DNA from: Saprospiraceae bacterium
Lineage (GTDB): Bacteria > Bacteroidota > Bacteroidia > Chitinophagales > Saprospiraceae
Reading direction: 5' to 3'
Assembly (NCBI GenBank): GCA_016716335.1
Contig: JADJWN010000009.1
Coordinates: forward strand, 138,501 to 202,500
Length of the DNA stretch: 64,000 nucleotides
The position numbers and the translations under genes are program-made. The notes below the pieces were generated by a model. It saw only the letters and a program-made list of their open reading frames with translations. It was not told the origin of the DNA and searched no databases. Positions 8,916 through 17,319 of this stretch are shown here, piece after piece (positions within the stretch are counted from its first letter, which is position 1; every line of letters begins with the position of its first letter).

Positions 8916-10102
8916 TGGGCAATTTTTTTATCCGTATTAAGAAAATTCCGTTCAATCCTTTGCAAAGCCTCCTGAAATTCAGCAACAGGGCTACACAGAG
9001 AGATACGCAGATACTGATTGCCATTCCTTCCGAAAATATGCCCTGGAGTGATGAATACCCTTGCTGTGTGAAGTAAAGCATCCGACATAGTAGTAGCATC
9101 CGGATACTCAGGTGGAATTTTGCCCCATAAGAAAAGTCCGTTTCCCGCCGGTTTACATTCAATATTCAGACGTTGGAACAATTTCAGAGCCTCTGCTCTT
9201 CTCTCTGCATATTGGGCATTCAGCTCATCTATCCAGTCCTCACCTAAATGCAGGGCAGTCACTGCTGCTTCCTGCAGAGGCCTGAACATGCCCGAATCCA
9301 TATTACTCTTGAAGGTCAGAATCGCATCTATATACGAAGAGGCTCCGGCCACAGCACCTATTCTCCAGCCCGACATATTGTAATTTTTGCTCAGTGAAGT
9401 AAGCTCCAGTGCACAATCCATGGCTCCGTCGGCATTAAATATGCTCAAAGGTCTGTTGTCCGTAATCAGAGCATAAGGATTGTCATAACAAATTAAAATA
9501 CCATAAGTCTTTGCAAAAGCCATCAATTCAATCAAAAAGTTTTGATCAGCTTCAGCGCCTGTGGGCATGTTGGGATAATTGAGCCACATGATTCTGGTTT
9601 TTGAAAGGTCCATACTTCCGATTTTATCCAGATCAGGGAGCCAGCCCTTTTTTTCATTGAGGTCGTATCTTACATCTATTGCTCCGGCAAGTCTTGCGCA
9701 CATGGCATAGGATGGATAACCCGGATCAGGCACCAATACTTCATCTCCCGGATTAAGGAATGCCATACTTATGTGCATCACTGCTTCTTTGGAGCCGATG
9801 GTTGGAAGTATTTCTTTATAGGGGTTCAGACCTACTCCAAAATGTCTTTGATACCATGCGGCAAATGCTTCCCTCAATTCAGGAATGGCTCTGTAGGGCT
9901 GGTACCGGTGCGCACCTTGCTTAGATAAGGCGTCATGCAAAGTGTCAATTACCCTGTCATCAGGAGGCAAATCCGGACTCCCGACCCCGAGATTGATGAC
10001 AGACAATGCTCCCTCGGCATTCATACGGGCTATCTCAGCCAGCTTTTGAGCAAAGTAATAAGTATTGACTGAGGACAGTCTTTGTGCAGGAGGAATCAGC
10101 AT
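8912..10102 (-). CDS. class I aminotransferase (aromatic/aspartate type)
   Basis: A 396-residue PLP enzyme of fold type I. The PLP lysine lies in SLSKNYNMSGWRIG (about residue 236), with the upstream LNYPNMPTGA and CYDNPYALI blocks that hold the cofactor. Its place between pheA and tyrA argues that it transaminates phenylpyruvate and 4-hydroxyphenylpyruvate, or prephenate, although LL-diaminopimelate aminotransferase-like sequences look similar. It overlaps pheA by seven bases and tyrA by four, in one leftward operon. Confidence 0.88.
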   Translation of the reverse strand: MLIPPAQRLSSVNTYYFAQKLAEIARMNAEGALSVINLGVGSPDLPPDDRVIDTLHDALSKQGAHRYQPYRAIPELREAFAAWYQRHFGVGLNPYKEILPTIGSKEAVMHISMAFLNPGDEVLVPDPGYPSYAMCARLAGAIDVRYDLNEKKGWLPDLDKIGSMDLSKTRIMWLNYPNMPTGAEADQNFLIELMAFAKTYGILICYDNPYALITDNRPLSIFNADGAMDCALELTSLSKNYNMSGWRIGAVAGASSYIDAILTFKSNMDSGMFRPLQEAAVTALHLGEDWIDELNAQYAERRAEALKLFQRLNIECKPAGNGLFLWGKIPPEYPDATTMSDALLHTARVFITPGHIFGRNGNQYLRISLCSPVAEFQEALQRIERNFLNTDKKIAQ

Positions 10103-10968
10103 GATGTCTCAGTTTTTATTTCGGAGTGATGTAAAATAGCCGAGGTATCTGCTCTTTGATAGAGGCCAAGTTCTTCGAAGGCAAAATCCATTGAGGAGAG
10201 ATCTGATTTCAATGCCAGATACCGCTCCATTTGGTCAAACTCAAGATCAAGATGAAAATAATACTCGCGAAAACTTCCGGTGATGGGAAATGACTGGAGT
10301 TTACTCATATTGATATCATACCTGTGAATGAGTGCCAGCACCTGCAGGAGTTGTCCTTTTTTGTCGGGTATGCGTACATATACGGAGGCTTTGTCTGCTT
10401 TGTCAGGCTGCATAATGCGTTGATTCTGCACTGTAAAAAAACGGGTATAATTGGTCGGATGTGTTTCAATACTCTCTGCCAGACAATTCAATTGGTAAAG
10501 GTCGGCTGCACTGCGCCCTGCGATACATGCTTTGGTAGTTTCGCCGCTTTCTTTCAATCTTCGGGCACTGAGCGCAGTATCATCTGACTCAATAATCTTC
10601 CAATGCGGAAATTTGTCGAGAAACCTTCGGCATTGGTTGATAGCCATAGGGTGAGATTCTACTTCCAGGATATTCTCCGTGCTTGCGCCGATATTGGCCA
10701 GCAGATGGTGGCGTATGCGCAGATAAATCTCTCCGGACACCCACAATTTATGCTCCCTCAGTATCCTGTAGTTTTGCAGTATGGTACCTGCAATGGAATT
10801 TTCAATAGCCATGATGCCTGCATCCACCTCTCCGGATGCTACCAGTCTTCCCAGGATATCAAAACTGTCAGCGGGTACAATTTCAAATGCCCGGTCCTGC
10901 CAGTACAGATGTGCTGCTTCATCATGAAATGACCCGGGGTATCCCTGTATTGCAATTTTTAATGACAT
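10096..10968 (-). CDS. pheA: prephenate dehydratase
   Basis: A 290-residue monofunctional enzyme converting prephenate to phenylpyruvate. The start MSLKIAIQGYPGSFHDEA at 10968 is chosen because the family begins with exactly this segment. The frame runs open to 11040, but those codons lie in the terminator and attenuator. The periplasmic-binding-like catalytic domain carries the TRFF motif (NYTRFFTVQN, near 185). The C-terminal ACT domain (about 210-285) has the phenylalanine-binding loops KGQLLQVL and LQSFPI, so feedback inhibition by Phe is likely on top of attenuation. First structural gene of the aromatic operon. Confidence 0.95.
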   Translation of the reverse strand: MSLKIAIQGYPGSFHDEAAHLYWQDRAFEIVPADSFDILGRLVASGEVDAGIMAIENSIAGTILQNYRILREHKLWVSGEIYLRIRHHLLANIGASTENILEVESHPMAINQCRRFLDKFPHWKIIESDDTALSARRLKESGETTKACIAGRSAADLYQLNCLAESIETHPTNYTRFFTVQNQRIMQPDKADKASVYVRIPDKKGQLLQVLALIHRYDINMSKLQSFPITGSFREYYFHLDLEFDQMERYLALKSDLSSMDFAFEELGLYQRADTSAILHHSEIKTETSC

Positions 10969-10987
10969 ATACCTTAAAGTTGAATGC

Positions 10988-11024
10988 AAAAAAAAAAGGA
11001 GCCTGTTTTGTAACAGAACTCCTT
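10988..11024 (-). terminator. intrinsic terminator of the pheA-leader attenuator
   Basis: Read leftward, AAGGAG (11024-11019) pairs with CTCCTT (11001-10996), and CTGTT (11016-11012) pairs with AACAG (11007-11003) around a 4-base loop, with a small internal bulge. The 3' arm runs directly into ten U residues (10997-10988). It ends 20 bases before the pheA start codon, so it can only act as a premature terminator in the leader. Confidence 0.9.
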
Positions 11025-11057
11025 CTATATGATTGCACAATTACAAAGCCCTGTTAC
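11010..11057 (-). promoter_or_regulatory. antiterminator of the aromatic operon leader
   Basis: The RNA segment 11057-11045 (GTAACAGGGCTTT) can pair with 11022-11010 (GGAGTTCTGTTAC) in 13 contiguous pairs, nine Watson-Crick and four G-U, with a 22-base loop. This removes the 5' arm of the terminator. The upstream strand contains the leader-peptide stop codon, so a ribosome finishing the leader covers it, while one stalled at the aromatic codons leaves it free. Confidence 0.8.
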
Positions 11058-11122
11058 TCTATCTCATCGAAATAAAAGTACCAGAAATAAAAGCCTGCAA
11101 ATGTGGTATGATTCAAATTCAT
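11054..11122 (-). CDS. pheL: aromatic amino-acid leader peptide
   Basis: A 22-codon frame beginning MNLNHTTFAGFYFWYFYF and ending DEIE before TAA. Nine of the eleven residues 8-18 are aromatic: five Phe, three Tyr and one Trp. The order of leader peptide, antiterminator overlapping the stop codon, terminator with a U10 tract, then pheA is that of classic phe/trp attenuation. When charged tRNA-Phe, -Tyr or -Trp is scarce the ribosome stalls on this codon block, the antiterminator forms and the operon is read. The ATG sits four bases after a perfect -7 box. Codon content, position and structure agree, so I am confident despite the small size. Confidence 0.9.
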   Translation of the reverse strand: MNLNHTTFAGFYFWYFYFDEIE

Positions 11123-11126
11123 GGGG

Positions 11127-11157
11127 CAAACATAATTCTGACGGTTTGAATTTCAAA
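11127..11157 (-). promoter_or_regulatory. promoter of the aromatic operon
   Basis: On the minus strand TTTG (11157-11154), 19 bases of spacer, then TATGTTTG (11134-11127). Both boxes and the spacing match the Bacteroidota consensus TTTG-N19-TAnnTTTG. The leader-peptide ATG begins four bases after the -7 box, so the transcript should start at or next to it. Confidence 0.85.
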
Positions 11158-11284
11158 ATGTTCAGGGACTATTTTTTATGAAATATCCGGATCATGCTTT
11201 ATGATGCTTGAGATAATGCCTATACGATATAATATCTGCAACCTGACAAGAGGCTTTCTTGTTGTGATTTTGTAAATTTAAACA

Positions 11285-11509
11285 ATGAAAAGCATATTCA
11301 TATTTCCGGTAAAACTTTATCAGAAAATCATCTCACCGATGCTGGGTCCGCACTGCCGTTACCAACCTACCTGCTCACAATACATGATAGATGCCATACA
11401 GGAATGGGGTGTGATAAGGGGAATCTGGCTGGGAATCAAAAGAATCGGCCGTTGTCATCCCTGGGGTAGTTCCGGGCATGATCCTGTGCCACCAAAAATT
11501 AAAAAATAA
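11285..11509 (+). CDS. yidD: membrane protein insertion efficiency factor YidD
   Basis: A 74-residue protein of the YidD family, associated with YidC-dependent insertion of inner-membrane proteins. The short hydrophobic start leads into LYQKIISPMLGPHCRYQPTC, the family signature with its conserved cysteines. The GRCHPWGSSGHDPVP block near the C-terminus is equally diagnostic. Divergent from the aromatic operon. In many bacteria it lies with rnpA and yidC; here it is alone. Confidence 0.95.
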   Translation: MKSIFIFPVKLYQKIISPMLGPHCRYQPTCSQYMIDAIQEWGVIRGIWLGIKRIGRCHPWGSSGHDPVPPKIKK

Positions 11510-11669
11510 AGCCGTATATCTAGTTTACAAAAATTTGACAGATTTCCATTAACCTGAAAAAACATACAAATTTTTCACAAAATAAAATCTGAAGATTCAA
11601 ACCAAACCGTAATATTTGCATTATGTAGGCCTGACATTTATTTACTGATTAAAACATCTGTGCTTAATT

Positions 11670-14582
11670 ATGCAAAATATAAGACTTCTTAGCATTGCCT
11701 CCCTGCTTATGGCTTTAATTTTTGGACTTGCCAATTCTTCTTCCCATCCTACTGCAGGCAATTCCGGTTACACCGGTGCCCCGGGAGACAATGTATGTTC
11801 CTCATGTCATAGCGGCAGTAATCCTAATTTTAATGGTGAAGTAACTATCAATGGCTTGCCCGGCGTGATAATGACCGGTACTACCTACACCATTACGGTG
11901 ACCATTTCCAATCCGAACGGTAATGCAGCCAGGGCAGGATTTCAGATGCTCGCCCTCACAGGAACCAATACCAACGCCGGTACTATGAGCAATAATTCAG
12001 CCAATACTCAGATCAAAACCGTCGGTGGTAAAAATTATTTCGGACATGCTCCGGCTTCCAATTTCAGCGGAAATCAGAGCTTATCCTTTACTGTAAACTG
12101 GACTGCACCGGCTACTCCGGGCTCTAATCCCGTGATAAATTTTTACGCGTCAGCACTGCTCGCCAATGGCAATGGCTCCACTTCAGGTGATAAAATGGTG
12201 CTGACAACGATATCGGTACCCATACAGGCAGCAGCGTCTCCTCTGACCGTGAATGTCGTACCTGTATCTCCTACGAGCTGCTGGAACACCAGCAACGGGT
12301 CTGCTTCTGTCAATATCACCGGAGGTATGTCTCCTTACGGCATTGTATGGAGCAATGGCCAGACCAATACCCAGACAGCCACCAACCTTCCTGCGGGATT
12401 GGTAAGCGTCACGGTGACGGATGCTGCAGGTGCTTCTGCAACAGGCTCGACTACCATACAGTCTCCTCCACCTATCAACATCAATACTTCTTCCACTCCT
12501 TCCTGTGCCAATACCGCCAGTGGTACTGCTTCGGCATTGGCCACCGGAGGCACCGGTGCCTTAAGTTATTTCTGGTCCAACGGAATGCAGGGGCCTCAGA
12601 TTGCAGTACTGCAACCGGGCACCTACACGGTTTCTGTATTTGACGCCAATAACTGCGTGCAGACTTCCTCTGCCACAGTCACTGCGGTGCCTCAGATCAA
12701 CATAAGCGAATCTGTGCAGAATATCTCCTGTCATGGAGCCGGTAACGGGGCAATCAGCATCACTGCCTCCGGAGGTAACGGCAACTTTACCTATCTCTGG
12801 TCCAATGGCCAGACTCAGCCCAATATCAGTAATCTGCCGGCAGGCAGCTACACAGTCACTGTTACTTCCAATAATCAATGCAGTACTACGAGAACATATA
12901 CCATCACACAACCCAATCCTCTTGTAAGTACCGTGCAGAATACCACCGGGGCAGGATGTGCCGGTCAATCCAACGGTTCGGTAACGCTTGTACATACTGG
13001 CGGCACCGCACCTTATCAGACCAACATTGTTAATATAGGCAATTTTACCGGTAGTGTGGTCAATGCTCAAGGGCTGGCTGCGGGTAATTACAGCTATACC
13101 GTTACAGATCAGAACAACTGCGTTACCTCGGGTTCATTCCAGATTGGATCTTTTCCACAGGTCGCCGGATCTGTGACCACAAGTTATAATGTATGCGGTG
13201 AGAATTGTTCGGTTACAGCTACTGTGAATGCGTCCGGAGGTTCAGCCCCGTTTACCTATACCTGGAATAATGGTCAGAATAGTCAGACTATCATCAGAAA
13301 CTGCGACTCCAATGTCTCAGTCACCATTACTGACCAAAACGGCTGCTCTGCCGTAGTAAATACCACAATTAACCCTCCGGCTCCACTGAGTATTCTGTCA
13401 AGCACAGTAAACCATCCCGCATGTCATGGTCAGACGGGCAGCGCTGTCATCCAGACAAGTGGAGGAGTTGGAAATATTTCAGTACTCTGGAGTGACGGGG
13501 GTACAGGCACCGGCAGAAACGACCTTCAGGCAGGAATATATTATGTCAGTGCCACGGATGAAAATATGTGCACGGTAGTTGATACTCTCATCATTGTCCA
13601 GCCCGAAGCAATAGAGGCAGGCGTGGAAGTGATGGATGCCACGGAGGCCGGAGAAAGCGATGGCAGCATAACCCTGAATATTTCAGGTGGTACCGGGCCT
13701 TACGTAGTTTTGTGGAATACAGGACAGACTGACACCGTATTGGACAGTGTCCCGGCCGGTATTTATTTTTATATCATTACCGATGCCAACGGCTGTACTT
13801 TGTCAGGTAGCGTAGTGGTAAACAATGCCTTCTGTTTCATCACAGCAGAGGTTGAAACTACAGATCCTGAATGCTTCGGGTCAGACAACGGTCGGATCGT
13901 GGTAATACCCGCATCAGGAGAGCATGAGCCAAACATACGTCTTTTTGATATGAATGGGATAGAACTGACGGATTTTGCCAATCTGCCTGCCGGACAATAC
14001 AATGTACTGATATCAGATACGCTGGGCTGCCTCGGCGTCATCAATAATATACTGCTCAGCAATCCTCCGCAGATTGTGGCGGACAGCATTATAGCTGTAC
14101 AACCATCATCCGATATGGCAAGTGACGGACTGCTATCTGCCTTTATAAGTGGCGGAACCGGGCCTTTGACTTACCAGTGGTTTTTAAATGAAAATATACC
14201 ATACAGCAATGAAAGCCATCTTGAAAATGTGCCTAATGGTATCTTTACCCTGGTGGTGACTGACAGTCTGGGTTGCGAAGCCATGTTTGGGCCTTTCAAT
14301 TTCCTGCTGGTAAGTAATGAGGATATCTCTTATGATAGTTCAAATTCGATAAGGGTGTTTCCTAATCCCGTCGGTGATATTTTACAGGTTGTTTCTGCCG
14401 GACTTTCCGGTATAAGTACTGTTGAAATCATTTCAGGTGATGGTCGGATAGCGAGGCAGTTTTTGTCAGAGGTTCCGGGAAGCCATTTTATGACGCTACC
14501 GGTATCAGATCTTCCTTCAGGTTTATATTCCGTGAAAATTTATGGTCCGGCAATCCGTACATTCCGGATCATAAAATTGTAA
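11670..14582 (+). CDS. T9SS-exported surface protein with CxxCH domain and SprB-like repeats
   Basis: A 970-residue cell-surface protein. A signal peptide is followed by SSHPTAGNSGYTGAPGDN and CSSCH (about residues 25-55), then a beta-sandwich to about 185. This matches the choice-of-anchor V/reeler-like domain whose CxxCH may bind haem c. Residues about 190-800 are at least seven SprB-like repeats of some 75-90 residues, each with a C-x(n)-G-S/A core, a SGGxxPYxxxWSNGQ strand pair, LPAGxYxVTVTD and a conserved Cys. The last 80 residues (VFPNPVGDILQV to FRIIKL) are a type-A T9SS sorting domain. SprB repeats occur in gliding adhesins. Monocistronic, adhesion or gliding role inferred. Confidence 0.85.
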   Translation: MQNIRLLSIASLLMALIFGLANSSSHPTAGNSGYTGAPGDNVCSSCHSGSNPNFNGEVTINGLPGVIMTGTTYTITVTISNPNGNAARAGFQMLALTGTNTNAGTMSNNSANTQIKTVGGKNYFGHAPASNFSGNQSLSFTVNWTAPATPGSNPVINFYASALLANGNGSTSGDKMVLTTISVPIQAAASPLTVNVVPVSPTSCWNTSNGSASVNITGGMSPYGIVWSNGQTNTQTATNLPAGLVSVTVTDAAGASATGSTTIQSPPPININTSSTPSCANTASGTASALATGGTGALSYFWSNGMQGPQIAVLQPGTYTVSVFDANNCVQTSSATVTAVPQINISESVQNISCHGAGNGAISITASGGNGNFTYLWSNGQTQPNISNLPAGSYTVTVTSNNQCSTTRTYTITQPNPLVSTVQNTTGAGCAGQSNGSVTLVHTGGTAPYQTNIVNIGNFTGSVVNAQGLAAGNYSYTVTDQNNCVTSGSFQIGSFPQVAGSVTTSYNVCGENCSVTATVNASGGSAPFTYTWNNGQNSQTIIRNCDSNVSVTITDQNGCSAVVNTTINPPAPLSILSSTVNHPACHGQTGSAVIQTSGGVGNISVLWSDGGTGTGRNDLQAGIYYVSATDENMCTVVDTLIIVQPEAIEAGVEVMDATEAGESDGSITLNISGGTGPYVVLWNTGQTDTVLDSVPAGIYFYIITDANGCTLSGSVVVNNAFCFITAEVETTDPECFGSDNGRIVVIPASGEHEPNIRLFDMNGIELTDFANLPAGQYNVLISDTLGCLGVINNILLSNPPQIVADSIIAVQPSSDMASDGLLSAFISGGTGPLTYQWFLNENIPYSNESHLENVPNGIFTLVVTDSLGCEAMFGPFNFLLVSNEDISYDSSNSIRVFPNPVGDILQVVSAGLSGISTVEIISGDGRIARQFLSEVPGSHFMTLPVSDLPSGLYSVKIYGPAIRTFRIIKL

Positions 14583-14632
14583 AGGATTGTATTCTGTTTT
14601 ATTTCTTGATCAAGCTTAAGGGATTTTATCAG

Positions 14633-14640
14633 TAGCTTTG
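14633..14640 (+). promoter_or_regulatory. -7 box TAGCTTTG for dgt
   Basis: Exact TAnnTTTG, 21 bases before the ATG at 14662. It overlaps the alternative TTG start at 14638, which argues against that start. Confidence 0.55.
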
Positions 14641-14661
14641 CACCTGACCAAAACGGGATGC

Positions 14662-16035
14662 ATGAAGGAATGGACCTCCTTTATCAGCTATGACAGATTT
14701 ATGGGAGATGTTGTCTCTGACGTGGACAGCAGATCTGCCTTTATGAGGGATTATGACCGGATCATTTTCTCCTCTGCTTTCCGGAGGCTTCAAAATAAGA
14801 CTCAGGTTTTTCCTTTGCCCGGCAATGTATTTGTGCACAACCGGTTGACACATTCATTGGAGGTAGCATCCGTCGGCAGGTCTTTGGGCTCAATCGTTGG
14901 CAACAGGATCACGCAGAAATATCCTTCTTTAAACCCGGATGTTGCAGACTTTTTCAGATATGATTTATCCGGGGTAGTCGCCTCTGCCTGTCTGGCACAC
15001 GACGTGGGCAATCCGGCATTCGGGCATTCCGGGGAGAAAGCCATTTCCAATTATTTTAAAATCAATGCCGGTGTTAAAACCGGAGACCGGATACTGAAAG
15101 ACTATTTTGATGATAAAGATTGGGCCGATCTGATCAATTTTGAAGGAAACGCCAATGCCCTCCGACTTCTGACGCAGACTTTCAGGGGAAAACTGCCGGG
15201 TGGTCAGAGACTCACCTACCTCACGCTGGCATCCATCATCAAATATCCCTGTGACTCCTCATCCACCAATAAAAATATACCTATCTACAAAAAGTATGGG
15301 CACTTTCAGGCAGAGCAGGAAATATTCGAAAATATCATGAATGCCTTTCCGTTGAAATCCGGCAATCAATATCTGAGGCATCCCTTCGTCTATCTCGTAG
15401 AAGCGGCTGATGATATCTGCTACCGGATCATAGATATGGAGGATGGACACAGAATAGGCATACTTTCCACTGCGGAGATTCTGGAGAGCTTTATTGATCT
15501 CATTCAACAGCTTGAGGTAAAATCTCAAAGCCTCGAAAGAACACATCAGACGTTAAAAATGCTGGACAATGCCAATGAAAAAGTGGCTTATCTCAGAGCC
15601 AAATGCATCAATGTACTGGTAAATCGTGCAGCCGACAATTTTCTGGAAAACGCAGATCAGATAATAAACGGCTCATACCCCACTACGCTCATGGATACTG
15701 TGACACAGGAATGCTCTGCCCTTCGCGAAATTGAACGTATATCCATCGAAAAAATTTACAACCACCCTTCAGTCATAGAGGTAGAAATCGCAGGATATCA
15801 TGTCATGTCAGAGATTTTATCCTGGTTTGTCACTTCGGTATTAAGTGCAAATCCAAGTCCGATAGAAAAAAAGGTATTACACCTGATTCCGGACCAGCAT
15901 GCCAATTACAAATCCGGTGACCACCCCTATCACAAAGTCATGGGCATCCTGGATTTTGTGTCCGGCATGACGGATGGATATGCCACCGAACTGTACAGAA
16001 AAATTAAAGGTATCGAAATTCCGTCACATAAATAA
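14662..16035 (+). CDS. dgt: dGTP triphosphohydrolase
   Basis: A 457-residue HD-domain enzyme that cleaves dGTP (or other dNTPs in this class) to the nucleoside and triphosphate. The start MKEWTSFISYDRF at 14662 is preferred to an in-frame TTG inside the promoter. Metal-binding HD residues are visible: His in NRLTHSLEVASVGRSLG (about residue 65) and His-Asp in CLAHDVGNPAFGHSG (about 114). A further family block is YLVEAADDICYRIIDMEDG near 255. Full length and intact. It follows the SprB-repeat gene but has its own promoter. Confidence 0.93.
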   Translation: MKEWTSFISYDRFMGDVVSDVDSRSAFMRDYDRIIFSSAFRRLQNKTQVFPLPGNVFVHNRLTHSLEVASVGRSLGSIVGNRITQKYPSLNPDVADFFRYDLSGVVASACLAHDVGNPAFGHSGEKAISNYFKINAGVKTGDRILKDYFDDKDWADLINFEGNANALRLLTQTFRGKLPGGQRLTYLTLASIIKYPCDSSSTNKNIPIYKKYGHFQAEQEIFENIMNAFPLKSGNQYLRHPFVYLVEAADDICYRIIDMEDGHRIGILSTAEILESFIDLIQQLEVKSQSLERTHQTLKMLDNANEKVAYLRAKCINVLVNRAADNFLENADQIINGSYPTTLMDTVTQECSALREIERISIEKIYNHPSVIEVEIAGYHVMSEILSWFVTSVLSANPSPIEKKVLHLIPDQHANYKSGDHPYHKVMGILDFVSGMTDGYATELYRKIKGIEIPSHK

Positions 16036-16096
16036 TTTCCTTCACCTGCGGACGTTAATTAAATATTAATCTGCCGGAATAAGTAACAAAAAAATC

Positions 16097-16104
16097 TAAA
16101 TTTG
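16097..16104 (+). promoter_or_regulatory. -7 box TAAATTTG for the OmpA-family gene
   Basis: Exact TAnnTTTG, 33 bases before the ATG at 16138. It overlaps the in-frame TTG at 16102, which is therefore not the start. Confidence 0.5.
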
Positions 16105-16137
16105 CATTCTTATGCCAAGTACAAGTTACAACCGGAT

Positions 16138-17319
16138 ATGAATCTATTGAAAATTGCAGTTTTCAAAGCAGTCATCATTTTTCCTGCCCTTGCATATTGT
16201 CAAATTGATACTGTCAGACTCAATAATCCATCTTTTGAGGATACTCCAAAAAAAGGTGGTGACGGTTCGGTAGGTATCAAAGGATGGTTTGACTGTGGAC
16301 AAATAAATTTTCCCGGAGAGTCTCCTCCTGATATACACCCTAATGGCTATTGGCAAAACAACCTGCCTGCGTCCGATGGAAAAACCTACCTGGGAATGGT
16401 GGTTAGAAACAACAATACCTACGAATCAGTATCCCAGAGACTGGAAACTCCGCTTGAGCCCAACAAATGTTACAGTTTTTCCATCAATCTGGCAAGGGCC
16501 GAAAATTACTGGAGTCCGACCCGCCTGGATCACAATATGCACAATTATGTCACTCCGGCCGTATTAAGAATCTGGGGAGGTAAAGGTTTTTGTAATGATC
16601 AGGAACTGCTGGCAGAATCCGCACCGGTGAGTAATTTCAGCTGGCAGATATTCAAATTTGAATTTCAGCCCAAAAATACCATCAGATATATCACTTTCGA
16701 AGCATTTTATAAGACTCCCGTACTCTTGCCTTATAATGGAAACATTCTGGTAGATGGTGCTTCTGAGATCATACAGATAGCATGTCCCGGAGAGCCACCC
16801 CTCATCGCCAAAGCAAATACACCTGACCTTCCTCCGCATAAGCGAAGGAAAACGCAGGGAGCTTCAGCGCCGCAGCCGGCACCCGAGCCTGTGCTGCCGG
16901 AAAAACCCACTGTGCGGAAGGTAAAACTATTGCCCGAACTTTCCATTTCCACCATCAAGGAAGGACAGACCATCGAATTGCGCAATCTTTATTTTGCAGC
17001 AGATGCCTCTACCATTACCAAAGAATCCTATGAGGCATTGGATGAATTGTTTGAGTTTTTGCTTTTCAATAAAGATGTGGTCATAGAAATCGGTGGTCAC
17101 ACCAACGGCCTGCCCCCCGATGATTACTGTGATCAGCTGAGTACTGCAAGAGCAAAGGCAGTAGCCGAATACCTGATCAAAAAAGGTATCGACCCCTCCA
17201 AGCTGCAGTTTAAAGGTTATGGGAAAAAGCAACCCATCGCCAGCGATAAAACTGCTTACGGCCGCAATAAAAACCAAAGAGTAGAAATAAAAATACTCAG
17301 CCTCAGTAAAGTGAAATAA
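16138..17319 (+). CDS. OmpA-family outer-membrane/peptidoglycan-binding protein
   Basis: A 393-residue protein. The start at 16138 (MNLLKIAVFKAVIIFPALAYCQ) gives a signal peptide. Residues about 20-220 form a jelly-roll-like module opening with LNNPSFEDTP and closing with ILVDGASEI, resembling carbohydrate-binding domains of Bacteroidota surface proteins. A Pro/Ala-rich linker follows (about 225-265). The C-terminal 120 residues are an OmpA/MotB domain with LRNLYFAADASTIT, the peptidoglycan-contact block EIGGHTNGLPPDDYCDQLSTARA and the YGKKQPIASDKTAYGRNKNQRV end. It should tie an outer-membrane or periplasmic structure to the wall. Its stop codon directly abuts that of the convergent epimerase gene. 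Confidence 0.85.
   Translation: MNLLKIAVFKAVIIFPALAYCQIDTVRLNNPSFEDTPKKGGDGSVGIKGWFDCGQINFPGESPPDIHPNGYWQNNLPASDGKTYLGMVVRNNNTYESVSQRLETPLEPNKCYSFSINLARAENYWSPTRLDHNMHNYVTPAVLRIWGGKGFCNDQELLAESAPVSNFSWQIFKFEFQPKNTIRYITFEAFYKTPVLLPYNGNILVDGASEIIQIACPGEPPLIAKANTPDLPPHKRRKTQGASAPQPAPEPVLPEKPTVRKVKLLPELSISTIKEGQTIELRNLYFAADASTITKESYEALDELFEFLLFNKDVVIEIGGHTNGLPPDDYCDQLSTARAKAVAEYLIKKGIDPSKLQFKGYGKKQPIASDKTAYGRNKNQRVEIKILSLSKVK

Noticed and set aside
11750..13900. Repeated DNA blocks that might be a CRISPR or satellite array
   Set aside because: The periodicity is in protein (SprB-like domains of 75-90 residues), the DNA copies are divergent, and there are no uniform repeats and spacers.
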